A stretch of DNA of 19,410 nt, from positions 1-19,410 of the forward strand of contig JAFCFG010000003.1 in NCBI GenBank assembly GCA_017608725.1. The letters run 5' to 3'. Under the pieces are notes generated by a model, which made no database searches, had not been told where the DNA came from, and saw nothing but the letters and a program-made list of their open reading frames with translations. Each line of letters starts with the position of its first letter. The stretch's first letter is position 1. Both the position numbers and the translations under genes were made by a program. Below, one piece after another: positions 6,126 to 12,917 of this stretch. Origin of the DNA: Candidatus Iainarchaeum sp. Its GTDB lineage: Archaea; Iainarchaeota; Iainarchaeia; Iainarchaeales; GCA-2688035.

Positions 6126-6934
6126 CTGAAACACCAGAAACGGCAACAATAAAAAAAATTTCGCAGGAAACGCCAAGCATCCGCTCATTCCGGCTTGACT
6201 TTCCAATGCAGGCAAAGCCAGGGCAGTTTGCAATGCTATGGCTGCCAGGCATTGACGAAAAGCCATTTACTCTTACAGCAGAAGGAAAAGAATGTGCAGT
6301 AACAGTTCAGGAGAAAGGAAAATTCACAAAAGCGCTTTTTAAATTAAAAGAGGGAGACAAGATTGGAATCAGGGGGCCATACGGAAACGGATTTAGCACA
6401 AGCAGGGTAAAGAAAGCCTGCATTGTAGCAGGGGGCTGCGGAGCAGCACCGATTCTCCTTCTAGCAGAGGAACTGCAAAAGCAGGGAATCAAAACAGCAA
6501 TTATAAACGGAGCAAGAACAGAAAAGGAATGTCTTTTCGCTGAAAGGTTAAGAAAAACAACCCATGATTTATACATAACAACTGATGATGGCTCATTGGA
6601 GGAACAAGGATTTGTTACTGCTCCCTTGCAGAGGCTGCTTGAAAAAGAGAAATTTGACTGCGTTTTCGGCTGCGGCCCAGAAGCAATGCTCAAGAAGGTT
6701 TTCGAACTGTGCGAGAAGTATAAAGTCCCTTGCCAATTGAATTTGGAGCGCTATATGAGGTGCGCAACCGGCATCTGCGGCAGCTGCGTTCTGGGGAAAT
6801 GGCTTGTGTGCAAGGATGGCCCTGTTTTCAACAGCAAGCAATTGAGGGAAACAGAGGAATTTGGCTCAAAGGCCCTGTTAAAATGCGGCAAGGACGTGCC
6901 GATTAAGGAGTTTGCAGAGTGGAGGCAGCAGTGA
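6122..6934 (+). CDS. pyrK: Dihydroorotate dehydrogenase electron-transfer subunit
   Basis: A 270-residue FAD and [2Fe-2S] protein of the ferredoxin-reductase superfamily. It carries electrons from PyrD to NAD. In order: an FAD-binding barrel with EKPFTLTAEG (the family usually has RPxS, so the Arg is replaced by Lys) and IGIRGPYGNGF; the NAD domain with AGGCGAAPILLLAEEL and FGCGPEAMLKKV; and the iron-sulfur ligands Cys214, Cys219, Cys222 and Cys230 in RCATGICGSC and LVCKDG. All ligands are present. The start ATG overlaps the preceding stop, so translation is coupled. A GGAGG near the 3' end serves the small ORF that follows directly. Confidence 0.92.
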   Translation: MTETPETATIKKISQETPSIRSFRLDFPMQAKPGQFAMLWLPGIDEKPFTLTAEGKECAVTVQEKGKFTKALFKLKEGDKIGIRGPYGNGFSTSRVKKACIVAGGCGAAPILLLAEELQKQGIKTAIINGARTEKECLFAERLRKTTHDLYITTDDGSLEEQGFVTAPLQRLLEKEKFDCVFGCGPEAMLKKVFELCEKYKVPCQLNLERYMRCATGICGSCVLGKWLVCKDGPVFNSKQLRETEEFGSKALLKCGKDVPIKEFAEWRQQ

Positions 6935-7123
6935 ATGAATAGGCAAGAAGGGGTTGCTTTGTTGAAGAGGAGAATTGAAGCCTGTAATCTTGCAGCACGT
7001 GAGATTAGAAGCGGAAGGCATTCTGGTTATGCTAAAACACCTGAGATTGCAGGGGATATGAAAAGGAAGGGGCATATTTATAGCAAGCGGCAAAATTTTA
7101 GGAACAACTTACAAGGATTATGA
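6935..7123 (+). CDS. Small unknown protein after pyrK, possibly frameshifted
   Basis: A 62-residue ORF starts at the base after the pyrK stop, with GGAGG (6921-6925) 9 bases before its ATG; the start is therefore credible. The first 45 residues (MNRQEGVALLKRRIEACNLA and on) look like a helical basic protein. The tail (SKRQNFRNNLQGL) looks unnatural. The frame one base over reads IFIASGKILGTTYKDYETKK and on to a TAG at 7155-7157, which looks more like a protein end. Either the gene suffered an indel near 7055-7075, or it is a short real product. I do not recognise either version. Confidence 0.4.
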   Translation: MNRQEGVALLKRRIEACNLAAREIRSGRHSGYAKTPEIAGDMKRKGHIYSKRQNFRNNLQGL

Positions 7124-7179
7124 AACCAAAAAAGAGGAAAAAGACCAAAAGAAATAGCATGAGGAAAAGAAGGATTTAA
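7120..7179 (+). CDS. Possible 19-residue very basic peptide before pyrC
   Basis: ATG at 7120 overlaps the preceding stop as ATGA. The frame encodes MKPKKRKKTKRNSMRKRRI, in which 12 of 19 residues are Lys or Arg, and ends at TAA 7177. That stop touches an ATG just before the pyrC ribosome-binding site. No strong ribosome-binding site precedes it. It may be a leader peptide, a short basic protein or chance in an A-rich stretch. Confidence 0.2.
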   Translation: MKPKKRKKTKRNSMRKRRI

Positions 7180-7180
7180 T

Positions 7181-7186
7181 GGAGGT
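7181..7186 (+). promoter_or_regulatory. Ribosome-binding site that sets the pyrC start
   Basis: GGAGGT lies 7 bases before the ATG at 7194. The other in-frame ATG at 7179 lies before this site and would make the Shine-Dalgarno part of its coding sequence, so 7194 is the better start. Confidence 0.75.
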
Positions 7187-7193
7187 AAGCCTG

Positions 7194-8456
7194 ATGGACT
7201 TTGTTCTTGAAAACGCATTGGTTTTTATTGGCAGCAAGTTGTTGCCAAAAAGCGTCCTAGTAAAAGGAGGAAAGATTGCTGCAATAGAGCAAAACGTGCA
7301 TGCACCAAAGAGAATTGACTGCAGGGGACAAATCCTCCTGCCCGGGCTTATTGACGGGCACGTGCATTTTAGGATTCCGGGAGCAGCACAGAAAGAGGAC
7401 TGGAGCACTGGAAGCAGTGCAGCAATTGCCGGCGGCGTAACAACTGTTATTGACATGCCAAACAACAGCCCAAGCTGTACAACAAGGCAGGCGCTGGAGC
7501 AAAAGAAAAAGGTTGCAAAGGCGGACAGCAAATGCAATTTCGCTTTCCACTTTGGGGCAAGCAATGACAACATGCAGGAGCTGGAAGCAGTTGAGGGAAT
7601 TGCCTCCTTCAAGGTTTTTTTGGGAGCAAGCACTGGCAACCTGCTTGTTACAGACGAAAACATCCTGAGGAGGATTTTTTCAATTGCAAAGCAAAGAGAC
7701 ATTGTTGTAACAGTTCACGCTGAGGACGAGGAAACTATTAAAGAGAATACCGCAATGGCAAAGGAAGGGGGATGGAACCATGCAAGATACCATTCAAAAA
7801 TCAGGACCTGCGAGGCAGAGGCAAAGTCAATTGAGAAAGCTTTGAAATTGCAGGCAGAGATTGGCAACAAGCTCCACATATGCCATGTTAGCAGTGCCCA
7901 GGGGCTTGAGCTTATCAGGGAGGCAAAGCAATCAAGAGAGGGAATCACCTGCGAGGTTACTCCACACCACCTCTTTCTAACAGAGGAAGCCACGGAAAAA
8001 ATGGGGAACTTTGCTAAAATGAACCCCTCCCTTAAAAGCAGTGAGGATGTGAAAGCACTTTGGAAGGGTTTGAAGCAGGGAACAATCGATTTGATTGCAA
8101 CAGACCATGCCCCCCACACAGTAGCGGAGAAGGAAAAACCCTACTGGGAGGCACCAAGCGGCGTTCCAGGGATTGAAACAATGCTTCCATTGCTTTTGGA
8201 CGCAGTGAACAGGGACAAGCTTGAGTTGCACACAGTTGTTGAAAAGTGCTGTTTAAACCCTGCAAAGCGCTATGGCCTGCAGGAAAAAGGGGAAATAAGG
8301 GTTGGCAAGGACGCTGACCTCACCCTGATTGACTTGCAGAAGAAACAAACAGTAAAAAACGGCTGCCTTAAAACCAAGTGCAACTGGAGCCCTTTTGCAA
8401 CATGGGAATTGCAGGGCAGTGTTGAAAGGGTTTTTGTTTCAGGGAAGTTGGATTAA
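7194..8456 (+). CDS. pyrC: Dihydroorotase
   Basis: A 420-residue type I dihydroorotase of the amidohydrolase superfamily that cyclises carbamoyl-aspartate to dihydroorotate. Seen: LLPGLIDGHVHFRIPG with metal ligands His56 and His58 and substrate-binding Arg60; FKVFLGASTGN, where the lysine is a candidate for the carboxylated bridging ligand; VTVHAEDE; HICHVSSAQGLELI; CEVTPHHLFLT; and LIATDHAPH with the catalytic Asp near residue 300. All metal-site motifs are intact. It lies downstream of pyrK and two small ORFs, with a GGAGGT ribosome-binding site. About 210 bases separate it from pyrE, with no gene in between. Confidence 0.93.
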   Translation: MDFVLENALVFIGSKLLPKSVLVKGGKIAAIEQNVHAPKRIDCRGQILLPGLIDGHVHFRIPGAAQKEDWSTGSSAAIAGGVTTVIDMPNNSPSCTTRQALEQKKKVAKADSKCNFAFHFGASNDNMQELEAVEGIASFKVFLGASTGNLLVTDENILRRIFSIAKQRDIVVTVHAEDEETIKENTAMAKEGGWNHARYHSKIRTCEAEAKSIEKALKLQAEIGNKLHICHVSSAQGLELIREAKQSREGITCEVTPHHLFLTEEATEKMGNFAKMNPSLKSSEDVKALWKGLKQGTIDLIATDHAPHTVAEKEKPYWEAPSGVPGIETMLPLLLDAVNRDKLELHTVVEKCCLNPAKRYGLQEKGEIRVGKDADLTLIDLQKKQTVKNGCLKTKCNWSPFATWELQGSVERVFVSGKLD

Positions 8457-8591
8457 TTCAAGGGGAAAAGAAAGCATTCGATTCAGGGCAGCAAGGGGCA
8501 GGAAAAGCCCGTATTATGGAACATTCTTAATTGATTTGAAAAGGCTTACAATTGAAAGGGCTGGTGGTTGAAAAAAGGACAAGGCATTTTG

Positions 8592-8631
8592 GGATGGCTT
8601 TTTAATGATTAGGATAGCTTTTTAATTGATT
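8592..8631 (+). promoter_or_regulatory. Tandem TATA-like elements of pyrE
   Basis: GGATGGCTTTTTAATGATT (8592-8610) and GGATAGCTTTTTAATTGATT (8612-8631) form an imperfect 20-bp tandem duplication, each with a TATA-like CTTTTTAAT. The second is the right distance for a transcript starting near 8648, which leaves room for the GGGGG ribosome-binding site at 8656-8660. The rest of the pyrC-pyrE gap shows only a weak GGGC/GCCC hairpin near 8490-8511. Confidence 0.45.
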
Positions 8632-8666
8632 TGATAAAAAAACACTTACAAAAAAGGGGGTTATTA

Positions 8667-9299
8667 ATGAGTTCAAAGGAAAGGTTGTGCAATGAGCTGT
8701 TTAAGATTGGGGCGGTAAAATTTGGAGAGTTCACTTTGAAGAGCGGGCTGCTTAGCCCAATCTACATTGATTTGAGGATTCTTGTTTCATATCCAAACGC
8801 TTTGAGGAATGTGGCAAGTGAGCTGATTAAGCTAACCAAGCCACTGCACTTTGACAGAATAGCGGGAATTCCATATGCAGCAATTCCAATTGCAACAGCT
8901 GTTGCACTGCAGGGAAACTATTCAATGATTTACCCAAGAAAAGAGCAGAAGGGCTACGGAACAAAAAGGGCAATTGAAGGCAAGTTCAGGGAAGGGGAAA
9001 CAATCCTGGTTTACGACGACCTGATTACAACAGGGGCAAGCAAGTTTGAGGCCATTGGACCCCTGCTGGAAGCAGGCCTGAAGGTAAAGGACCTAATTGT
9101 ACTGGTTGACAGGGAACAAGGAGGCAAAAAGGACGTTGAAGAAAAGGGCTATGCCCTGCACAGCGTTTTCACCATAAGTGAGATGCTGAACATACTGCTT
9201 GAAAAGGGAAAGATAGAGAAAGAGCAGTTTGACTCAATAAAGGAATACTTTGAAAACCCGGAGGAATGGAGCAAAAAGCGCGAAGGTGAGAAGCAATGA
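8667..9299 (+). CDS. pyrE: Orotate phosphoribosyltransferase
   Basis: A 210-residue type I phosphoribosyltransferase that joins orotate to PRPP, giving orotidine 5'-phosphate. Seen: FTLKSGLLSPIYIDLR, the orotate-site region of the N terminus; YPRKEQKGYGTKRAIEG, the flexible catalytic loop; and the PRPP-binding loop VYDDLITTGAS with Asp117 and Asp118. The C terminus is charged. The ATG at 8667 follows a GGGGG site by 6 bases. An upstream in-frame TTG (8631) would add 12 Lys-rich residues and would start ahead of the predicted transcript. The stop overlaps the pyrF ATG, so the two last steps of UMP synthesis are translationally coupled. Confidence 0.94.
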   Translation: MSSKERLCNELFKIGAVKFGEFTLKSGLLSPIYIDLRILVSYPNALRNVASELIKLTKPLHFDRIAGIPYAAIPIATAVALQGNYSMIYPRKEQKGYGTKRAIEGKFREGETILVYDDLITTGASKFEAIGPLLEAGLKVKDLIVLVDREQGGKKDVEEKGYALHSVFTISEMLNILLEKGKIEKEQFDSIKEYFENPEEWSKKREGEKQ

Positions 9300-10150
9300 A
9301 TTACAGCGAATTATTAAGGGAGAAAGCAAAGGAATCCGGTTCCATTGTCTGCATGGGAGCAGACCCAGTACTTGAAAGGATTCCAATAAAGAATGGAAGC
9401 GTTGAAGAAAAAATCACCAATTTCTACAAGCAGATAATTGATGCTGCTATTGCAGAGGGGGCAGTGCCAGGTGCAATAAAACCAAACTATGCTTTTTATG
9501 CACAGTACGGCTTTGAAGGCCTGAGGGCACTGAAAAATGTTTGCAGGCATGTAAAGGAAAAAGGCATCCCGCTTATTTTGGATGCAAAGCGGGGCGACAT
9601 TGGAAAAACAAATGCTGCTTATGCAAGAGAAGTGTTTGATTTCTGGGAAGCAGACTGTGTTACCCTCTCTCCGTTTCTGGGCCAGGACAGTGTTGCCCCT
9701 TTCGTGCAGTGGTGCGAGGAAAAGGGAAAAGGCATTTACCTGTTGAACAGGACAAGCAACAAGGGAGCGGCAGAAATCCAGAACCTTGAATGCGATGGAA
9801 AGCTGTTTTATTCAATTATTTCTGAGAAAATAGTTAAATGGGGCACTAACGCCAATGGAAACGTTGGGGCAGTTGTTGGAGCAACCTCAATCGAAGAGTT
9901 TGAAAGGATTGTTGGCTTTTTTGTACAGAGCAAGGCAAGCGTTCCCTTACTAATTCCCGGTGTCGGGGCCCAGGGCGGCAGTGCAGCAGATGTTACGGCA
10001 GCAATGCGCAAAGCAGGCTATGAGCTGCAGCTTGCAAGGATTAACTCAAGCAGCGGAATAAACTACGCTTACGAAAAGCAGGAAACTGATGATTTTGCCG
10101 GCGCAGCAGCTAAAGCCATAAAGCAATTGAACAAGGAAATCGGGCTCTAA
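9296..10150 (+). CDS. pyrF: Orotidine-5'-phosphate decarboxylase, long (type 2) form
   Basis: A 284-residue TIM-barrel enzyme that decarboxylates OMP to UMP, the last step of the pathway. Seen: VCMGADPVLERIP near the N terminus; IKPNYAFYAQYG; the catalytic LILDAKRGDIGKT (Asp96, Lys98, Asp101); LSPFLGQDS; LLNRTSNKGA; AVVGATS; and the phosphate-binding LLIPGVGAQGG. The length and the NPYLGxDS-like motif (here SPFLGQDS) place it in the long subfamily better known from actinobacteria and other bacteria. Most archaea that I know of have the short form of about 210-230 residues. Its ATG overlaps the pyrE stop. After the stop comes a 363-base gap with an inverted repeat and two copies of a dispersed repeat. 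Confidence 0.93.
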   Translation: MNYSELLREKAKESGSIVCMGADPVLERIPIKNGSVEEKITNFYKQIIDAAIAEGAVPGAIKPNYAFYAQYGFEGLRALKNVCRHVKEKGIPLILDAKRGDIGKTNAAYAREVFDFWEADCVTLSPFLGQDSVAPFVQWCEEKGKGIYLLNRTSNKGAAEIQNLECDGKLFYSIISEKIVKWGTNANGNVGAVVGATSIEEFERIVGFFVQSKASVPLLIPGVGAQGGSAADVTAAMRKAGYELQLARINSSSGINYAYEKQETDDFAGAAAKAIKQLNKEIGL

Positions 10151-10162
10151 CTCCAATTGGAA

Positions 10163-10225
10163 GGAATTAATTGCCACAAAGACCAAAAAAATGCCAGCGC
10201 CACATTGGCAGAATTTAATTAATTT
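10163..10225 (+). other. Inverted repeat after pyrF
   Basis: GGAATTAATTGCCA (10163-10176) can pair with TGGC at 10206-10209 and AATTAATT at 10217-10224, and TGCCA/TGGCA also forms an inner hairpin. It lies just past the pyrF stop and may end or protect the pyrE-pyrF transcript. The following 100 bases show nothing further that I can name. Confidence 0.3.
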
Positions 10226-10330
10226 CTCCAAAGGAAAATTAAAGCAAAAAAAATAATGACGGCCATCCTAAGGCAGTGTCAGCTTTGCGAGGCTTAATAA
10301 ACCCCAAATAACTTGGCACCAGACAATCTG

Positions 10331-10466
10331 CTGAATACTTTTAAATTCAATGGCCCAAAATAGCCCTTCAATTCCAGAGATATTCAAGAGCCTTTGGAAA
10401 GGGTGCCAAATACTTTTAAGCTTAATTCTATTAAAGCCCTTCAATTCCAGAGATATTCAAGAGCCG
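10331..10466 (+). repeat. Dispersed repeat, diverged copies B and C in tandem
   Basis: A 31-bp stretch, beginning AGCCCTTCAATTCCAGAGAT, is identical at 10362-10392 and 10435-10465. Each is preceded by AATACTTTTAA (10334 and 10409) at nearly the same distance, so the unit is about 73-75 bp. Both align with the repeat at 4405 and 17709 over AATACTTTTAAGCTTAAT, CTTCAA, GAGATATT and AGCC, with substitutions and a one-base gap. Copy C lies 48 bases before the next gene. Confidence 0.7.
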
Positions 10467-10480
10467 GGGCACTTTAAAAA

Positions 10481-10492
10481 GCTTTAAATACT
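10481..10492 (+). promoter_or_regulatory. TATA box of the small basic protein gene
   Basis: GCTTTAAATACT lies about 27 bases before the ATG at 10514, consistent with a transcript starting within a few bases of the start codon. Confidence 0.5.
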
Positions 10493-10513
10493 TGGAAAGA
10501 GATAGATATTTTC

Positions 10514-10789
10514 ATGAGCAGGCGAATTCAGGGAAAACATATCCAAAACGTTAGAGCAAAGGGCGGAAAAACTTCAAAAAGGCCAAGGCCAAAGGATGAA
10601 AGCGCCTACAGAGGCTGTAAAATTGCAATGAAGCGCTTTTTCAAAAACCCAAGCAAGAAAACCTATGCGGAATTCCAAAGGGCAAACAATAGGCTTGGAA
10701 TCGTTAATCCAACAATGGCCCTGGCTCTTATAAAGCTATTCAAAAAAGAGATGTATGACAGAGTACTGAGGGAAGAGGACTTTAAATAA
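10514..10789 (+). CDS. Small basic protein of unknown function
   Basis: A 91-residue protein that I do not recognise. The first 30 residues are strongly basic and Gly-rich (RAKGGKTSKRPRPKDE), suggesting contact with nucleic acid. The remainder looks helical, with FFKNPSKKTYAEFQRANNRL and an amphipathic end. There is one cysteine and no zinc motif. A TATA box at leaderless distance and a second gene following after 15 bases support expression. Nucleic-acid binding is inference from charge only. Confidence 0.62.
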   Translation: MSRRIQGKHIQNVRAKGGKTSKRPRPKDESAYRGCKIAMKRFFKNPSKKTYAEFQRANNRLGIVNPTMALALIKLFKKEMYDRVLREEDFK

Positions 10790-10804
10790 TCGGTTGATCT
10801 TTTT

Positions 10805-11350
10805 ATGCAACCAAAAATCGGCATAATGGGCAGCGCTTCCGGAGAACACGCAAAAGAGCTGTTGGAAAAAGCAAGGCAAGTTGGAGAAGCAATTGCAGAG
10901 AAGGGTTGCATTCTGCTCTATGGTGCAACTATAGGATTGTCTCTTGCAGCGGCAAAGGGGGCAAAGAAAAAGGGAGCAATGGTAATAGGCATAAGCCCTG
11001 CTGCTAATGAAAAAGAGCATCTGGAAAAATACAATTACCCGGTTGAGCCAAGCGACGCAGTTGTCTTCACTGGCTTTGGATTTCCCGGGAGAAACGTTGT
11101 TCTTGTTCGTTCGTGCAATGCAGTGATAATAGTTGGGGGAAGAATTGGAACAATGAATGAGTTTGCTGCTGCTTACGCTGAAGGCAGACTGATTGGCATA
11201 CTGGTTGGCTCAGGCGGTTTTGCTGACAGGGTAATGGAATATGAACAAGAAGTGCTGCAGGGCAAAGAGGCAACCCAAATTGTTTACGATGCAAACCCAA
11301 AAAAGCTCGTGGAAAAAGTGCTCCAAGCCCTAAAGCCAGGAAAGAATTAA
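10805..11350 (+). CDS. LOG/SLOG-superfamily nucleotide-binding protein (TIGR00725-like)
   Basis: A 181-residue Rossmann-like protein. Seen: IGIMGSASG at the N terminus; LLYGATIGLSLAAAKGA; FPGRNVVLVRSCNAVIIVGG (Pro94 to Gly112), close to the PGRN...R...GG pattern of this family; and GGRIGTMNEFAAAY, the GGxGTxxE motif that in related proteins binds a nucleotide phosphate. The related LOG enzymes release cytokinin-type bases from nucleoside monophosphates, and other SLOG proteins sense nucleotide ligands; the substrate here is unknown. The start is preceded by GGTTGATC 5 bases before ATG. It is probably co-transcribed with the preceding small gene and lies just before AMP phosphorylase, so a nucleotide role is plausible but unproven. 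Confidence 0.78.
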   Translation: MQPKIGIMGSASGEHAKELLEKARQVGEAIAEKGCILLYGATIGLSLAAAKGAKKKGAMVIGISPAANEKEHLEKYNYPVEPSDAVVFTGFGFPGRNVVLVRSCNAVIIVGGRIGTMNEFAAAYAEGRLIGILVGSGGFADRVMEYEQEVLQGKEATQIVYDANPKKLVEKVLQALKPGKN

Positions 11351-11355
11351 ATACT

Positions 11356-11364
11356 GCTTTTAAC
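11356..11364 (+). promoter_or_regulatory. TATA box of AMP phosphorylase
   Basis: GCTTTTAAC is centred about 25 bases before the ATG at 11385, and no ribosome-binding site precedes that ATG. This points to a leaderless transcript. Confidence 0.4.
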
Positions 11365-11384
11365 TTCTTTTATTCTGGTTTTTT

Positions 11385-12917
11385 ATGGCCGAGGGCAAGA
11401 ACGAATACAGCAGGGAAATGAAGGCAAAGACCTTTGATATTGAGGCAAACAGAATGATTTGCCTGTTGAACCACAGTGATGCAGACGAGCTAGGTGTTTT
11501 TCCCCTTGACAGGGTTGAGCTAACCAACTTGCTAAACAAGAAAAGGACAGTGACAGTTGTTGATATAACCAAAACAATGCTGCAGGGAAACCAGGTTGGG
11601 ATTTTCAAGGATGTTGCCGAAAAACTTTCCTTGAAGAGCGGAAAAAAGGTCAGGGTAAGACCTGTTGAAAAACCGGAGAGCCTGCATTTCATAAAGAGAA
11701 AGATGAATGGTGAAACTCTGGGCGAAGAGGAAATAAAGGGGATTGTCAGGGACATTGGAGACAACAAGCTGAGTGAGCTGGAAGTAGCTGCCTTTATTAC
11801 TGCTGTGTACATCCACGGATACACCCTGGATGAAACCGTTGCAATGACCAAAGCATTAACAGAGGACGGAAAGCAGCTGAAGCTTGAGAAAGGCCCTGTT
11901 CTGGACAAGCACTGTGTTGGTGGAACAAACGGCAGGACAACGATGATTATCGTGCCAATTGTTGCAGCTGCTGGCTACTATATCCCAAAAACAAGCAGCA
12001 GAAGCATTACCTCTGCTGCTGGAACAGCTGATGTAATGGAGGTTCTTGCAGATGTCTGCCTGCCCCTCTCCAAGATAAAGAAAGTAACTGAAAAAATCGG
12101 CGGAGTAATCGCATGGGGGGGCGCTTTGGACCTGGCGCCTGTTGACGATGAGATAATTAGGGTAGAGCACCCCTTCAGTTTGGACCCGCCTGGGCAGATA
12201 ATTGCAAGTGTGATGGCCAAAAAGGCAAGCGTTGGAAGCAAGTACGTTGTTGTTGATTTGCCTGTTGGCCCAGATGTGAAGATTCATACGAAGGAGAAGG
12301 CAGCCGACATGGCGAAAAAGATAATTGCTGTTGGAAAAAAGCTTGGGATGAAGGTTGAGGCGGTTTTAACTGATGGAACGGAACCAAGCGGGAGGGCTTT
12401 TGGACCAGGACCAGAGGCAAAGTATGTGATGGAGATCTTGGAGGGAAAGTTCTTTGACAACCTTGCCCAAAAAAGCTGTGAGTTGGCAGGCGTGCTATTT
12501 GAATTGGTTGGAAAGACAAAGAAGGGCAGGGGCTATGCCCTGGCAAAGGAAATCCTGCAGAGCGGGAAGGCATTGAAGAAAATGAAGGAAATAATTAAGG
12601 CCCAGGGAGCAAAGCACTTGAGCAGTGAGGAAATAAAGCAAGCAAGGCTGAGGAAAACCATTAAGAGCACTTCATTCGGCGAAATAAGCAGCATAAATGT
12701 GAGGGAATGCATTAAGATCGCGAAGATTGCTGGCGCGCCAGGGCACAAAAAAGCTGGTTTGTTCCTGCACGTTGAAGAGGGAGAAAAGATAAAGAAAGGG
12801 CAAAAGCTTTTTACAATCTACTCGGAAAACAAGAGGAAGCTGCAGTTAGCGGAAAGGTATGCGAAAAAGTCAAACGTAATCGAATTGCAGAGAATCATTT
12901 TGCAGAAGTTCCAGTAA
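11385..12917 (+). CDS. deoA: AMP phosphorylase
   Basis: A 510-residue member of the pyrimidine-nucleoside-phosphorylase family, of the archaeal long type with about 90 extra N-terminal residues. It splits AMP and other NMPs with phosphate, giving base plus ribose 1,5-bisphosphate. Seen: the N-terminal barrel-like region (residues 13-95); the helical part with MNGETLGEEEI; DKHCVGGTNGRTT (174-186), the phosphate loop; PKTSSRSITSAAGTADVMEVLADV, typical of the family; PGQIIASVMAKKASVGS; and DGTEPSGRAFGPGPEAKYVMEIL. The phosphate loop looks one residue shorter than the usual GGVPGNRTT, an oddity to check. The product would feed the R15P isomerase encoded at the start of the window. Its 3' end overlaps the convergent ksgA gene by 23 bases. 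Confidence 0.92.
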   Translation: MAEGKNEYSREMKAKTFDIEANRMICLLNHSDADELGVFPLDRVELTNLLNKKRTVTVVDITKTMLQGNQVGIFKDVAEKLSLKSGKKVRVRPVEKPESLHFIKRKMNGETLGEEEIKGIVRDIGDNKLSELEVAAFITAVYIHGYTLDETVAMTKALTEDGKQLKLEKGPVLDKHCVGGTNGRTTMIIVPIVAAAGYYIPKTSSRSITSAAGTADVMEVLADVCLPLSKIKKVTEKIGGVIAWGGALDLAPVDDEIIRVEHPFSLDPPGQIIASVMAKKASVGSKYVVVDLPVGPDVKIHTKEKAADMAKKIIAVGKKLGMKVEAVLTDGTEPSGRAFGPGPEAKYVMEILEGKFFDNLAQKSCELAGVLFELVGKTKKGRGYALAKEILQSGKALKKMKEIIKAQGAKHLSSEEIKQARLRKTIKSTSFGEISSINVRECIKIAKIAGAPGHKKAGLFLHVEEGEKIKKGQKLFTIYSENKRKLQLAERYAKKSNVIELQRIILQKFQ

